The notes under the pieces were generated by a model, which was given only the letters and a program-made list of their open reading frames with translations, had not been told where the DNA came from and did no database searches. A stretch of 64,000 bases of DNA from Pilimelia anulata. Lineage in GTDB: Bacteria; Actinomycetota; Actinomycetes; Mycobacteriales; Micromonosporaceae. Shown in pieces: positions 9,007-18,108 of this stretch. Position 1 is the stretch's first letter. Each line of letters starts with the position of its first letter. A program made the translations under genes and the position numbers. Where the stretch lies: NCBI RefSeq assembly GCF_014647895.1, contig NZ_BMQB01000014.1, positions 49,218 to 113,217 of the forward strand, in the 5' to 3' direction.

Positions 9007-9160
9007 CCCGTACCGCGCCCCGGCCCCCGGACCGCGCCCGACCCCGTCCGCGTCCGGCCCCGGACCGCGCTCCGGATCGGTGAAAGCGCGCGCGAGGTGC
9101 ATCGCGGTGGCCCCGCTGGGTAGGGGTGGGGGTGAGGTCCATCGACGGAAGGGGAGAGAC

Positions 9161-9577
9161 GTGACGACCGCGAGGGAGATCATGACCGCCGGGGCGGCCT
9201 GCGTGGGGGAGCAGGAGCCGGTGGCCGAGGCCGCCCGCCTGATGGCGGAGCTGGACGTGGGCTCGCTGCCGATCTGCGGCGCCGACGACCGGCTCACGGG
9301 CATGCTCACCGACCGGGACATCGTGGTGAAGGTACTGGCCGGCGGCCGCGACCCGAACACGGTGCGGGCCGGCGAGCTGGCGCAGGGCAAGGCGGTGACG
9401 ATCGGGGCCGACGACGACGCGGCGGAGATCCTGCGGACGATGGCCGAGCACCGGGTACGCCGGCTGCCGGTGATCGACGGCCGCAAGCTGGTCGGCATCG
9501 TCGCGCTGGCCGACGTGGCCCGGGCGCTGCCCGACCGGCCGGTCGGCGAGCTGCTGGACGCCATCTCCGCCGACTAG
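9161..9577 (+). CDS. Tandem CBS-domain protein
   Basis: 138 residues from the GTG at 9161, which follows a good ribosome site (GGAAGGGGAGAGAC); a frame reaching back to 9080 is rejected because the extra part is basic and lacks that site. The protein is nearly all one CBS pair. Each half ends in the nucleotide-binding form: SLPICGADDRLTGMLTDRDI and RLPVIDGRKLVGIVALADV. Such stand-alone pairs bind adenine nucleotides and act as small energy or stress sensors in actinobacteria. Partner unknown. Confidence 0.9.
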   Translation: MTTAREIMTAGAACVGEQEPVAEAARLMAELDVGSLPICGADDRLTGMLTDRDIVVKVLAGGRDPNTVRAGELAQGKAVTIGADDDAAEILRTMAEHRVRRLPVIDGRKLVGIVALADVARALPDRPVGELLDAISAD

Positions 9578-9832
9578 CACCCCCGCCGGGCGGCGCCGCC
9601 GGACCGAGCGGCGGCGCCACCGCCGGCGGCCGACCGAGCCGCCCGCCACCGCCCGGCCGAGCCGACCGCCAACCGCCCGGCGGCGCCCGCCGGAGCCGGA
9701 CGCCGTCGCCGTCCGAAATGGCGGGTGGTCGGCGCCCGGACCTGCGGCGGAGCGGTCCCGTGCGGGTGTTTGCCCGGTCGGGGGCCGGGTACGGGTCGGC
9801 AGTCAGCACGCCGCCCGGGAGGAGCCACCGAG

Positions 9833-12079
9833 ATGGACAGCAAGCGCACCGATGACAGCAGCGAGGCGAACGGCGCCGGCCCACCGACCCCGGAGGTGCC
9901 CGGCGCCCCCGGTGCGGAGCCGCCGGCGCTGGCGGAGCCGACCGAGCCCCGCGACCCGCTGCCGCCGAGGCCCGAGCAGGGCGCCCCGCAGACCCGCACG
10001 CCGACCGGCGCCGCCACCGATGTGCCGCGGGCCGACAGGGGCCAGCAGGGGGCGTTCCTCACCACCGCGCAGGGCGCCCGGCTGCGCGACACCGACCACT
10101 CGCTCAAGGCCGGGCCGCGCGGCCCGGTGCTGCTGCAGGACCACCACCTGCGGGAGAAGATCACCCACTTCGACCACGAGCGGATCCCGGAGCGGGTCGT
10201 GCACGCCCGCGGCGCCGGGGCGCACGGCCACTTCACCGCGTACGGCACGGCGGAGGACGTGACCTGCGCGGCGTTCCTGCGCCGGGACCGCCGGACGCCG
10301 GTGTTCGTCCGCTTCTCCACCGTGCTCGGCTCCCGCGGCTCCGCCGACACCGTGCGGGACACCCGCGGCTTCGCCACGAAGTTCTACACCGACGAGGGGA
10401 CGTTCGACCTGGTCGGCAACAACATGCCGGTCTTCTTCGTGCAGGACGCGATCAAGTTCCCCGACATCATCCACGCCGCCAAGCCGCACCCGGACCGGGA
10501 GATCCCGCAGGCGCAGAGCGCGCACGACACGTTCTGGGACTTCGTCTCCCTGCACACCGAGGCGCAGCACCACACCCTCTGGAACATGTCCGACCGGGGC
10601 ATCCCGCGCTCGTACCGGATGATGGAGGGCTTCGGCGTGCACACCTTCCGGCTGGTCGACGCCGCCGGCGGGACCGTGCTGGCGAAGTTCCACTGGAAGC
10701 CGAAGCTCGGCGTGCACTCGCTGGTCTGGGAGGAGGCGCAGCTCCTCGCCGGCGTCGACCCGGACTACCACCGGCGGGACCTGTACGACGCGATCGAGTC
10801 CGGCGCGTTCCCCGAGTGGGAACTGGGCCTGCAGGTCTTCCCCGACGTACCGGAGGAGACGTTCGCGGGCATCGACCTGCTCGACCCGACGAAGTTCGTG
10901 CCGGAGGAGCTGGCCCCCGTACAGCCGGTCGGCCGCCTGGTCCTGAACCGGACGCCGCGCAACTTCTTCGCCGAGACCGAGCAGGTCGCCTTCCACCTCG
11001 GCAACCTGCCGCCCGGCATCGACGTGACCAACGACCCGCTGCTGCAGGGCCGCCTCTTCTCGTACCTGGACACGCAGCTCACCCGGCTCGCCGGCCCGAA
11101 CTTCCCGCAGCTCCCGATCAACCGCCCGCACGCCCCGGTCAACGACATGCTGCGCGACGGCTTCCACCAGCACGCCGTGCACGCCGGCGTCGCGCCGTAC
11201 CGGCCCAACTCGCTGGACGGCGGCAACCCGTTCCCGGCCGGCGAGGGCGACCACCCGTTCGTCGACCTGCCGGTGACCGTCGCCGAGGCGCCGAAGGTGC
11301 GGGCCAGCCCGGTGTCGTTCGACGACCACTTCAGCCAGGCACGACTGTTCTGGGCGAGCATGTCGCCGGTGGAGCGGGAGCACATCGTGCACGCGTACAC
11401 CTTCGAGCTGGGCAAGTGCGTCCACCCGACCATCCGGGAGCGCCAGGTGCGGTGCCTGGCCAACATCGACCCGGTGCTGTGCGAGGAGGTGGCGGCCGGG
11501 CTGGGCCTCCCGGTACCGGAGCCGACCGTGCCGCCGGCCGAGGTGACGCCGAGCCCGGCGCTGTCCGTGGTCGGCGCGCGCTGGCCGGTCGACGGGCGGG
11601 TCGTCGGCATCGTGGTCGGCGACGACCCGGCCGGGGCGGACGCCGCCCGCGCGGCGGTCCGGGCCGCCGGCCTGGTGCCGCTGCTGATCGCCGGCCGCGG
11701 CGGCCGGGTCGGCGAGCTGCCGGTGCAGCGGACGTTCGCCACCGCCCGGTCCGTCGAGTTCGACGCGCTGCTGCTGACCGCGGCGCCGCCCCCGGCCGCC
11801 GACGCGGCGGGCGTCCGCGACGCCAAGGCCGGCGTACCGGTGGCCGCGCCGGTGGACCCGCGGGTCCTGCTGCTGGTCGAGGAGTGCTGGCGGCACGGCA
11901 AGGCGATCGTCGCCGACGGCGCCGGGGACGCGGTGCTGGAAGCGGCGGGCGTGGCCGGCACGCCGGGGGTCGAGACCGCCGACTCGCCGGCCGCCGCGGC
12001 CGCCGCCGCGGTGGAGCTGCTGGGCGCGCACCGCGCCTGGGAGCGGTTCGACCCGACCCCGGCGACCGCCGGGCGGTGA
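9833..12079 (+). CDS. katE: Large-subunit (clade 2) monofunctional catalase
   Basis: 748 residues from the ATG at 9833, preceded by GGGAGGAG. After a disordered Pro/Ala-rich N-terminus the heme-catalase core begins. Visible are the catalytic histidine in V-H124-A-R-G, the Asn of V-G-N-N-M-P-V-F-F and the proximal heme ligand motif R-L-F-S-Y-L-D-T. From about residue 580 onward there is a flavodoxin-like C-terminal domain (RVVGIVVGDDPAG to the end), diagnostic of HPII/KatE-type large catalases. It decomposes hydrogen peroxide in the cytoplasm, typically in stationary phase or on oxidative stress. It is monocistronic, ended by a hairpin at 12102-12137. Confidence 0.95.
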   Translation: MDSKRTDDSSEANGAGPPTPEVPGAPGAEPPALAEPTEPRDPLPPRPEQGAPQTRTPTGAATDVPRADRGQQGAFLTTAQGARLRDTDHSLKAGPRGPVLLQDHHLREKITHFDHERIPERVVHARGAGAHGHFTAYGTAEDVTCAAFLRRDRRTPVFVRFSTVLGSRGSADTVRDTRGFATKFYTDEGTFDLVGNNMPVFFVQDAIKFPDIIHAAKPHPDREIPQAQSAHDTFWDFVSLHTEAQHHTLWNMSDRGIPRSYRMMEGFGVHTFRLVDAAGGTVLAKFHWKPKLGVHSLVWEEAQLLAGVDPDYHRRDLYDAIESGAFPEWELGLQVFPDVPEETFAGIDLLDPTKFVPEELAPVQPVGRLVLNRTPRNFFAETEQVAFHLGNLPPGIDVTNDPLLQGRLFSYLDTQLTRLAGPNFPQLPINRPHAPVNDMLRDGFHQHAVHAGVAPYRPNSLDGGNPFPAGEGDHPFVDLPVTVAEAPKVRASPVSFDDHFSQARLFWASMSPVEREHIVHAYTFELGKCVHPTIRERQVRCLANIDPVLCEEVAAGLGLPVPEPTVPPAEVTPSPALSVVGARWPVDGRVVGIVVGDDPAGADAARAAVRAAGLVPLLIAGRGGRVGELPVQRTFATARSVEFDALLLTAAPPPAADAAGVRDAKAGVPVAAPVDPRVLLLVEECWRHGKAIVADGAGDAVLEAAGVAGTPGVETADSPAAAAAAAVELLGAHRAWERFDPTPATAGR

Positions 12080-12101
12080 CGCCGGCGGGTCCCCGGCACC
12101 A

Positions 12102-12137
12102 CGCTGCGCCGGCACCCCTAGTGGTGCCGGCGCAGCG
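12102..12137 (+). terminator. Hairpin terminator after catalase gene
   Basis: Perfect 15-bp inverted repeat CGCTGCGCCGGCACC / GGTGCCGGCGCAGCG with a 6-nt loop, 22 bases after the catalase stop. No U-tract, as is common in high-GC actinomycetes. Confidence 0.75.
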
Positions 12138-12258
12138 CCGGCTGCCCCGACGCGCGCCCGCGGGCCGCTGACGTGGAGGAATGAGCTTGCGCCGTACCGG
12201 GTAGGGCCGGCGCATCCGCCCCTCCGGCGGTGTCCACTGTCCAGAGAGCGGAAGTGAC

Positions 12259-13035
12259 ATGACGGATTTCTCCGAGAATCGATCGCCGGGGTCGGGTGCG
12301 GACGGCACCGGGTCGGACGCCACGGGCGCGGTCGCGGACCGGGTGCGGCCCGTGGTCGAGACCGCCGCCGGTGCGGGCGCGCAGGTCGCCGAGTCGGTAC
12401 GGGAGCAGGGCGGCGAGGTGGCCGCCGAGGCCGGGCGGCAGGCCCGGAACCTGGCGCACGAGGCCGGCGGCCAGCTCGCCGAGCAGGCCCGGGCGCAGCA
12501 GCAGCGGGCCGCGGGCGGCCTGCGCACGCTGGGCGAGGAGCTGGACGGGATGGCGCAGGCGTCGCCCCGGGAGTCCGGTACGGCGACCGAGCTGGCCCGG
12601 CAGGCGTCGGCGAAGCTGACCGAGCTGGCGGGCTGGCTGGAGGAGCGGGAGCCGGGCGCGGTCCTGGACGAGGTCCGCCGGTACGCCCGCCGCAAGCCGG
12701 GCACGTTCCTGCTCGGCGCCGCGGCCCTCGGCGTGCTGGCCGGCCGGGTCACCCGGAACCTCGGCGACCCCGCGGACGGGTCCGCCCGCCCGGCCGCCGG
12801 CCGCGCGCCCGCGACGCCGCCGGCCCCGCCGGTGACGCCCGCGCCGCCGGTGCCGGCCGAGTCGCCGGCGGCGGCGCCGTACGTGCCGGCGCAGCCGACC
12901 GCGACCGGGGTCGCGCCGGTGCCCGCGGGCAGCGCGGGGGTGCCGCCGGTGCCGCCGCCGTCCGGCCCGGGCCCCGGCAGCGCGCCGGGTCCGGGCGAGT
13001 ACGCGGTCGGCCGGGTCGAGGGGAGCGTGCGGTGA
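12259..13035 (+). CDS. Alanine-rich membrane-associated protein of holin-X/DUF3618 operon
   Basis: 258 residues. The first 140 are a long Ala/Glu/Arg-rich amphipathic helix (repeats such as VAESVREQGGEVAAEAGRQA), then one membrane segment (GTFLLGAAALGVLAGRV), then a Pro/Ala/Val-rich disordered tail. The 3' end overlaps the next start by 4 bases (GTGA). It is the first gene of a three-gene operon found widely in actinobacteria in this order. No enzymatic motif; a role in envelope organisation or stress is likely but unproven. Confidence 0.75.
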   Translation: MTDFSENRSPGSGADGTGSDATGAVADRVRPVVETAAGAGAQVAESVREQGGEVAAEAGRQARNLAHEAGGQLAEQARAQQQRAAGGLRTLGEELDGMAQASPRESGTATELARQASAKLTELAGWLEEREPGAVLDEVRRYARRKPGTFLLGAAALGVLAGRVTRNLGDPADGSARPAAGRAPATPPAPPVTPAPPVPAESPAAAPYVPAQPTATGVAPVPAGSAGVPPVPPPSGPGPGSAPGPGEYAVGRVEGSVR

Positions 13036-13466
13036 GCGGCGACTTCGAGCCGGAGCCGCCGCTGACCGACCGGTACGGCGACGTCGGTTCGCGGTCGCTC
13101 GGCGACATGCTCGGCGCCGTGACCGAGGACCTGTCGCTGCTGGTCCGGCAGGAGATGGAGCTGGCCAAGGCCGAGCTGCGGGCCGAGGCCGGCCGGGCCG
13201 GGCGGGCCGGCGGGCTGTTCGCCGGCGCCGGCGTGGCCGCGCACATGACCCTGCTGTTCCTGTCCATCGCGGTGTGGTGGGGGCTGTCCAACGTGATGGA
13301 CGGCGGGTGGGCCGGGCTCATCGTCGCCGTCCTGTGGGGCCTGGGCGCCGCCGTGCTGTACGCGGCGGCCCGCGACCAGGCCCGGAAGCTGCGCGGCCTG
13401 CCGCGCACCGCGGAAACCCTGGAGAAGATCCCGAACGCGCTCAACCCGAACCGAGGAGCTGCCTGA
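13032..13466 (+). CDS. Actinobacterial holin-X family membrane protein
   Basis: 144 residues of the 'putative actinobacterial Holin-X, phage holin superfamily III' type (PF07332). A charged N-terminal helix (L-V-R-Q-E-M-E-L-A-K-A-E-L-R) is followed by two membrane helices, GAGVAAHMTLLFLSIAVWW and AGLIVAVLWGLGAAVLYA. It is translationally coupled to both neighbours (GTGA overlap upstream, TGATG overlap downstream). Despite the name these are chromosomal envelope proteins and no phage genes are near. Confidence 0.85.
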   Translation: MSGDFEPEPPLTDRYGDVGSRSLGDMLGAVTEDLSLLVRQEMELAKAELRAEAGRAGRAGGLFAGAGVAAHMTLLFLSIAVWWGLSNVMDGGWAGLIVAVLWGLGAAVLYAAARDQARKLRGLPRTAETLEKIPNALNPNRGAA

Positions 13467-14104
13467 TGACCGCCCAGCCCGAACAGATCCGCCGGGAGAT
13501 CGAGCGCACCCGCGCCTCGCTCAGCCACGACGTCGACGCGCTGGCGTACAAGGCCAGCCCGACCCGGATCGTCGAGGAGCGCAAGCAGCGCCTGACCGGA
13601 ACCCTGCGGGGGATCCGCGACACGGTGATGGGTACCGCCGACGACGCCGGCGGCGGCCTGAGCCGGGCCACCGGCGCCGTGGGCGACACCATCGCCGACA
13701 CCGCCCACGCGGTCGGCGAGGCCGCCGCGGACGCCCCGGCGGCGATCCGCCGGCAGACCGAGGGGAACCCCCTGGCCGCCGGGCTGATCGCCTTCGGCGT
13801 CGGCTGGCTGGTGTCGTCGCTGGTGCCGGGCAGCGACCCGGAGCGGCGGGCGGTGGCCGCCGCCGGGGACGCGGTCGAGGAGCACGCCCCGCAGTGGAAG
13901 CAGCAGCTCGGCGAGGCCGCCGGCGACCTGACCGACAGCCTGCGGGCGCCGGCCGCCGAGGCGGTCACCGCGGTCCGGGAGACCGCGACCGAGGCCGTGG
14001 ACACCGTGCGGTCCGACGCCGGCGACGCCGCGCACGCGGTCCGGGCCGAGGCCGGGTCGGCCGCCGACCGCGGGGGGCGGCACGCCAGCGACCCCGCCGG
14101 ATGA
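13466..14104 (+). CDS. DUF3618-domain protein
   Basis: 212 residues. The N-terminal DUF3618 signature is clear: EQIRREIERTRASLSHDVDA, with R-x-D/E-I-E-x-T-R-x-x-L. A membrane-length segment (LAAGLIAFGVGWLVSSLVPG) lies in the middle and a long Ala/Asp/Val-rich amphipathic stretch at the end. Start overlaps the previous stop (TGATG at 13464-13468). Third gene of the envelope operon, closed by a strong terminator hairpin at 14162-14212. Function unknown. Confidence 0.85.
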   Translation: MTAQPEQIRREIERTRASLSHDVDALAYKASPTRIVEERKQRLTGTLRGIRDTVMGTADDAGGGLSRATGAVGDTIADTAHAVGEAAADAPAAIRRQTEGNPLAAGLIAFGVGWLVSSLVPGSDPERRAVAAAGDAVEEHAPQWKQQLGEAAGDLTDSLRAPAAEAVTAVRETATEAVDTVRSDAGDAAHAVRAEAGSAADRGGRHASDPAG

Positions 14105-14161
14105 CCCCGGGCGGGACGGTCCGGACCGGAGTGGCGCCGATTCGCCGGAATTCCGGCGCCA

Positions 14162-14212
14162 CCTCCCCCGGTCGGCGGTGTGCGCTGTGCGCACACCGCC
14201 GACCGGGGGAGG
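14162..14212 (+). terminator. Very long perfect terminator hairpin
   Basis: Two perfectly complementary 24-nt arms (14162-14185 and 14189-14212) around a TGT loop, 57 bases after the DUF3618 stop and 35 before the next start. The stem is strong enough to act on both strands. Confidence 0.85.
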
Positions 14213-14246
14213 GGCCGGCGGCGCGCGGTGCCGTAGGGTGCGCGTG

Positions 14247-14906
14247 GTGTCGACGCTGCAGGACGCCATCCCGATCTCGTACGTGCGTGACCTCGACGCC
14301 GCGCAGGTCTTCTACGAGCTGCTCGGGCTGAGCGAGCTGCGCCGCGGCGACAGCCCCGCCGGCGGCTACCGGTACCTGGGCCACGGCGAGTGCTCGCTGC
14401 TGCTGGCCCGGGTCGACCCGTGCCCGGTGACCGCGGCGCTGCCGATGGGCCTGTACCTGTGGTCGACCGACGTCACCGCGGTCGGGGAGGCGCTGACCGC
14501 GGCGGGCGTGGCCTGCGAGCACGTCGGCCACCCGCCGCACGCGCCCGGCGGCGAGCTGCGGACCGCGGACCCCGACGGCAACGTGGTCGTCCTCGGCCAG
14601 CGCGTCCCCACCGGACCGGCCGGGCCGGCGGGCGAGCGGCCCGACGCGGGCTTCTCCATCCTCGCCGAGGCGGCCGCCCGGGTCGCGGCGCGCGGCGACG
14701 CCCCGGCCGGCGGCTGCGGCATCGGCGGCCCGCACGGGGCGGCGTGCGACCAGCCGGCGCAGGTGAAGCTGGCCGACACCTGGGGCGACACCGCGTGGGG
14801 CTGCCTCGCGCACGCCGAGGAGGCGCTGTTCAACGCGCGCGGCGCGTTCCTGGCCGCGAACGAGGGCGACGGCCTGGGGCCGTGGCTGACGGCCCGCCGC
14901 CGCTGA
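14247..14906 (+). CDS. VOC/glyoxalase-fold protein with cysteine-containing C-terminal extension
   Basis: 219 residues from GTG 14247; GTG 14244 is equally possible, and the frame upstream of these overlaps the terminator so it is excluded. Residues 1-120 are one VOC unit: AIPISYVRDLDAAQVFYELL, an A-x-F-Y-x-x-L-G-L start, and ELRTADPDGNVVVLGQ as the last metal-site strand. Residues 120-219 are an extension with CGIGGPHGAAC and D-T-W-G-D-T-A-W-G-C-L. Three or four conserved-looking cysteines there could bind metal or form disulphides. Activity unknown. Confidence 0.75.
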   Translation: MSTLQDAIPISYVRDLDAAQVFYELLGLSELRRGDSPAGGYRYLGHGECSLLLARVDPCPVTAALPMGLYLWSTDVTAVGEALTAAGVACEHVGHPPHAPGGELRTADPDGNVVVLGQRVPTGPAGPAGERPDAGFSILAEAAARVAARGDAPAGGCGIGGPHGAACDQPAQVKLADTWGDTAWGCLAHAEEALFNARGAFLAANEGDGLGPWLTARRR

Positions 14907-14951
14907 GATTTCTTTTCGTACACCTGTACTAACCCGGGGTACGGTGTCGGG

Positions 14952-15575
14952 GTGACGTTCCAGGGCTCGCTGCTGGCCGGCGGCGCGCGGACCCGGCCCG
15001 GGCCGCTCGGCGACACCGTGCGGCGCCTGCCGCTGGGCGCCGGCGCCTGGCTGGACCTGCGGCCGAGCTGGCTCGCCGGCGCCGACGCGCTGTTCGAGCG
15101 GCTGCGCCGCGGCGTGCCGTGGCGGGCGGAGCGGCGGCAGATGTACGACCGGGTGGTCGACGTACCCCGGCTGCTCGCCCACTACGGCCCCGGCGCGGCG
15201 CTGCCCGACCCCGCGCTGGACGCGGCCCGCGCGGCGCTGGACGCCCACTACGGCGCCGAGCTGGGCGAGCCGTTCGCCACCGCCGGCCTGTGCCTGTACC
15301 GGGACGGCCGGGACAGCGTCGCCTGGCACGGCGACACCGTCGGCCGCGGCGCCACCGAGGACACGATGGTGGCGATCGTCTCGCTCGGCGCCCCGCGGGC
15401 GCTCGCGCTGCGCCCGCGCGGCGGCGGCCGCGCGCTGCGCTTCGACGTCGGCCACGGCGACCTGCTGGTGATGGGCGGGAGCTGCCAGCGCACCCGGGAG
15501 CACGCGGTACCGAAGACGACCCGGCCGTGCGGGCCGCGGATCAGCGTCCAGTTCCGCCCGGTCGGCGTGCGCTGA
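14952..15575 (+). CDS. alkB: AlkB-type 2-oxoglutarate/Fe(II) dioxygenase
   Basis: 207 residues, typical bacterial AlkB size. The iron-binding triad is seen as W-H126-G-D128 and E-H184-A-V-P-K, and the 2-oxoglutarate arginine as P-R196-I-S-V-Q-F-R202. The substrate-lid region with the family's A-x-L-Y-R-D-G-x-D-S-V-A-W-H pattern is also present. AlkB removes 1-methyladenine and 3-methylcytosine from DNA by oxidative demethylation. Start is GTG 14952. Upstream is the small palindrome GTACA-CC-TGTAC (14919-14930 region), which does not match the actinobacterial LexA box. Confidence 0.93.
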   Translation: MTFQGSLLAGGARTRPGPLGDTVRRLPLGAGAWLDLRPSWLAGADALFERLRRGVPWRAERRQMYDRVVDVPRLLAHYGPGAALPDPALDAARAALDAHYGAELGEPFATAGLCLYRDGRDSVAWHGDTVGRGATEDTMVAIVSLGAPRALALRPRGGGRALRFDVGHGDLLVMGGSCQRTREHAVPKTTRPCGPRISVQFRPVGVR

Positions 15576-15716
15576 CCGGCGGTTTCGACCGGCCGCCCCT
15601 CGTCGGCGGGCCGGCGTCCGGCCGCGGCCTCACGACGGCCGGCCCGGCGGCGAACCGGGGCGGTCCCGTGCGCCGTTGGGCCGGCGGGGAGCGGTGGGCC
15701 GTGGTGGGATCGGCTC

Positions 15717-16661
15717 ATGACGGAGGAGCGCGCCGGGGTTCCGCTGACCAACCTCGACCAGCCGCTGTTCGACGGCGCCGACGCGACCAAGCGCGACCTG
15801 GTCGAGTACCTCGACGCCGCGCACGAGCAGCTCGTCGCACAGCTCCGCGACCGCCCGCTGTCGGTGGTCCGGGTGCGGCCGGGGCAGCCGCCGTTCATGC
15901 AGAAGAACCTCCCGCCGTACGCCCCGGCGTGGATCCGGACCGCGCGGGTGTGGGCGGAGACGTCCCGCCGGTACGTGTCGTACCCGCTCTGCGACGACCG
16001 CCGCACCCTGATCTGGCTGGCCAACCAGCGCGCCGTCGAGTACCACCCCACCCTGTTCCGCGGCGACGGCGCCGCCGGCCCGACCCACCTCGTGCTGGAC
16101 CTCGACCCGCCGGCGGACGCCGACTTCGGCACGGTGGTCCGGGCGGCCGGGCCGGTCCGGCAGGCGCTCGCCGACGCCGGCCTGGCCGGGGCGGTGAAGA
16201 CGAGCGGGGCGAAGGGCCTGCACGTGTTCGTCCCGCTGCGGCCCGGCCTCGCCGCCGCCGACGCGGCCGCCGCGACCCGGGCCCTGGCCGCCCGCGCCGA
16301 GCGGCTCGACCCGGCGCTGACCACCACCGCCTTCCTGCGCGAGGACCGGGCGGGCCGGGTGCTCATCGACACCTCGCGGGCCGGCGGGGCCACCGTCGTC
16401 GCGGCGTACAGCCCGCGGACCCGGCCCGGCCTGCCGGTCTCGTTCCCGGTCGCCTTCGACGCGCTGCCGGACGTGACGCCGGCCGACTTCACCCTCCGCC
16501 GCGCGGCCGCCCTGCTCGCCGGCGCCGACCCGTGGGCGGCCGCCATGCCGGCGCCGCAGGACCTGCCCGCCGACCTGGTCGCCGAGGGGCACACCATCCC
16601 GACCGCGCGCGTGCAGGCGATGCACGAGGGCAAGCGCCGCGCCCGCGAACGCCGCTCCTGA
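15717..16661 (+). CDS. Stand-alone LigD-type polymerase (archaeo-eukaryotic primase fold)
   Basis: 314 residues of the NHEJ LigD polymerase-domain family. The catalytic metal motif is L-V-L-D128-L-D130-P-P, followed by VKTSGAKGLHVFVPL (Ser/His nucleotide-binding motif) and a third acidic region around RVLIDTSRAGGATVVAAYSP. No ligase or phosphoesterase domain is fused, which is common in actinobacteria where Ku, ligase and polymerase are separate genes. It extends or fills ends in double-strand-break repair. Ku is not in this window. Confidence 0.92.
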   Translation: MTEERAGVPLTNLDQPLFDGADATKRDLVEYLDAAHEQLVAQLRDRPLSVVRVRPGQPPFMQKNLPPYAPAWIRTARVWAETSRRYVSYPLCDDRRTLIWLANQRAVEYHPTLFRGDGAAGPTHLVLDLDPPADADFGTVVRAAGPVRQALADAGLAGAVKTSGAKGLHVFVPLRPGLAAADAAAATRALAARAERLDPALTTTAFLREDRAGRVLIDTSRAGGATVVAAYSPRTRPGLPVSFPVAFDALPDVTPADFTLRRAAALLAGADPWAAAMPAPQDLPADLVAEGHTIPTARVQAMHEGKRRARERRS

Positions 16662-16854
16662 TCGCGCCGCGTCCACACCCACGGGCGTATTCCGTACATT
16701 TCACGGGCTCGGCGGCGGTAGTCGGTGATATCCGTTCACCCGGCCGCCGACTATTGATTCACACAACCTATTCCTTGAACATCGCGAATGAGTTCAGTCA
16801 GAAACGTCGGGCACCCGGGCAGCGCCCCGGCTCCACCCCACCCCGGAGGTTTCC

Positions 16855-17613
16855 GTGTCCGCACCCGCACGCCAGAAACTCCGCCATCCCCGCACCGCGG
16901 CCCTCGCGGCGGCCGCGGCCGCCGCCCTCGTCGTCGTCGCCGCCCCCGCGTCGGCGGACGCGACGCTGGTGTGGGACGGCAATCCCGCGCAGGGCACCAA
17001 CGTCTTCGGCAACGTCGAATGCGCATCACCCGGCAACCTGCGCACCACGCCGGACGCCGACGGCCGCGGCACCGTGTTCCAGTACAGCAAGTCCGTCGGC
17101 GTCTACCGCTGCGAGTCGCGCGGGGCGAAGGTCAACGGCTCCCGGTACAAGTTCGCCGCGGACAGGACCTACTGGCTCGGCTGGGAACAGAAGTTCTCCG
17201 TCGTGCCGGGCGGCACCGACTGGGTGCCGTGGCAGTGGAAGTCGTACCCCAACGCGGACCAGAACTACCCGGTGCTCATGACCGTGGGCAAGGGCAGGGT
17301 CAGCCTGGTGTACGTGGGTCCGGGCGGCGCGAAGTGGCAGTACGTCTGGTCCCGCGCGGTGCGGGCCGACGAGTGGCACCGCGTCGCCATCGGCATTCAC
17401 ACCGCGAAGTCGGCGTCGAGCGGCTGGATCGAGCTGTACTACGACGGGGTGAAGCAGAACTTCGCCAACGGCTCGGCCCGCCTCACCGGCCGCACGTGGG
17501 ACTCCGCCAACGAGCCCAAGTGGGGCGCGTACGACCGGGGCAACACGAAGACGGCGATCACCAACCGGGTCGGCCGGCTCCGGATCGGCACGACGTACGC
17601 CGACGTGTCCTGA
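16855..17613 (+). CDS. Secreted polysaccharide lyase (heparin-lyase-I-like fold)
   Basis: 252 residues with a signal peptide (hydrophobic Ala/Val run ending A-P-A-S-A-D). The mature domain is a jelly roll of the PF14099 type: YWLGWEQKFSVV, WVPWQWKSYPN, W-H-R-V-A-I-G-I-H-T and GWIELYYDGVKQ are the usual strands. Relatives in streptomycetes are annotated as heparin lyase I family or alginate/glucuronan-type lyases. It should cleave an acidic polysaccharide outside the cell by beta-elimination. Exact substrate cannot be told. ATG or GTG start: GTG 16855 follows GGAGGTTTCC. Confidence 0.8.
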   Translation: MSAPARQKLRHPRTAALAAAAAAALVVVAAPASADATLVWDGNPAQGTNVFGNVECASPGNLRTTPDADGRGTVFQYSKSVGVYRCESRGAKVNGSRYKFAADRTYWLGWEQKFSVVPGGTDWVPWQWKSYPNADQNYPVLMTVGKGRVSLVYVGPGGAKWQYVWSRAVRADEWHRVAIGIHTAKSASSGWIELYYDGVKQNFANGSARLTGRTWDSANEPKWGAYDRGNTKTAITNRVGRLRIGTTYADVS

Positions 17614-18108
17614 ATCCGCCGGTACCGATGGTCGCCGGCCCCCGGTGCCGAACGGGTCGGCAGCGCAGTTTTCCGTTGGGATCCAATGGTGCTATGGAAA
17701 GAACGATGTGCTGCCGCACCGTTGTCGCGGTGCGTTTCGGCGCTGTCGCGACGGGTTCGCGATGCCGTTTCGGCGACCGTTTCCGCCCGGCGTCCCGCCC
17801 CGGGTACCGGACGACGGAATGCTGTCGAATCGGCCGTAATCCCAGCTCACCCACGGGCTGGCGGGGTCGGTACCACTCGTGGGCCGCGGTGTCGGTGCCG
17901 TCCGGTGGGCGGCCGGGTTTCCGGGGCGACGACTACGCAAAGTCAGTGACGTCGCTCGATGGGTTACCGATGCGCGGGTGGCCCACTGCCCCGCCGGGTC
18001 GCGGGGTTCGGTCGGCGTTGTCCGGACGGATTGACGACTATAGATTGATGACCTGCCTGCCGTGACTCACATCACGAGTCGCGGCCCAGTCGACCAAGGA
18101 GTCCCCCT
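17614..18108. other. Gene-free stretch with probable promoter for snapalysin
   Basis: No frame here looks coding. Near the right end is TTGTCC (18018-18023) followed after 17 bases by TAGATT (18041-18046), or TATAGA at 18039 with 15 bases, a plausible sigma-70-type promoter for the next gene. The rest shows no repeats or palindromes that I can name. Confidence 0.5.

Noticed and set aside
13032..13466. Holin-X gene as evidence for a prophage
   Set aside because: It is part of a common chromosomal three-gene operon and no other phage gene is present.
14162..14212. 24-bp perfect palindrome as possible transposon end or attachment site
   Set aside because: Position just after an operon and 3-nt loop fit a terminator; no second copy of the arm is seen in the window.
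14915..14935. GTACA-CC-TGTAC before alkB as SOS box
   Set aside because: Does not match the actinobacterial LexA consensus (GAAC-N4-GTTC type) and the arms are only 5 bp.
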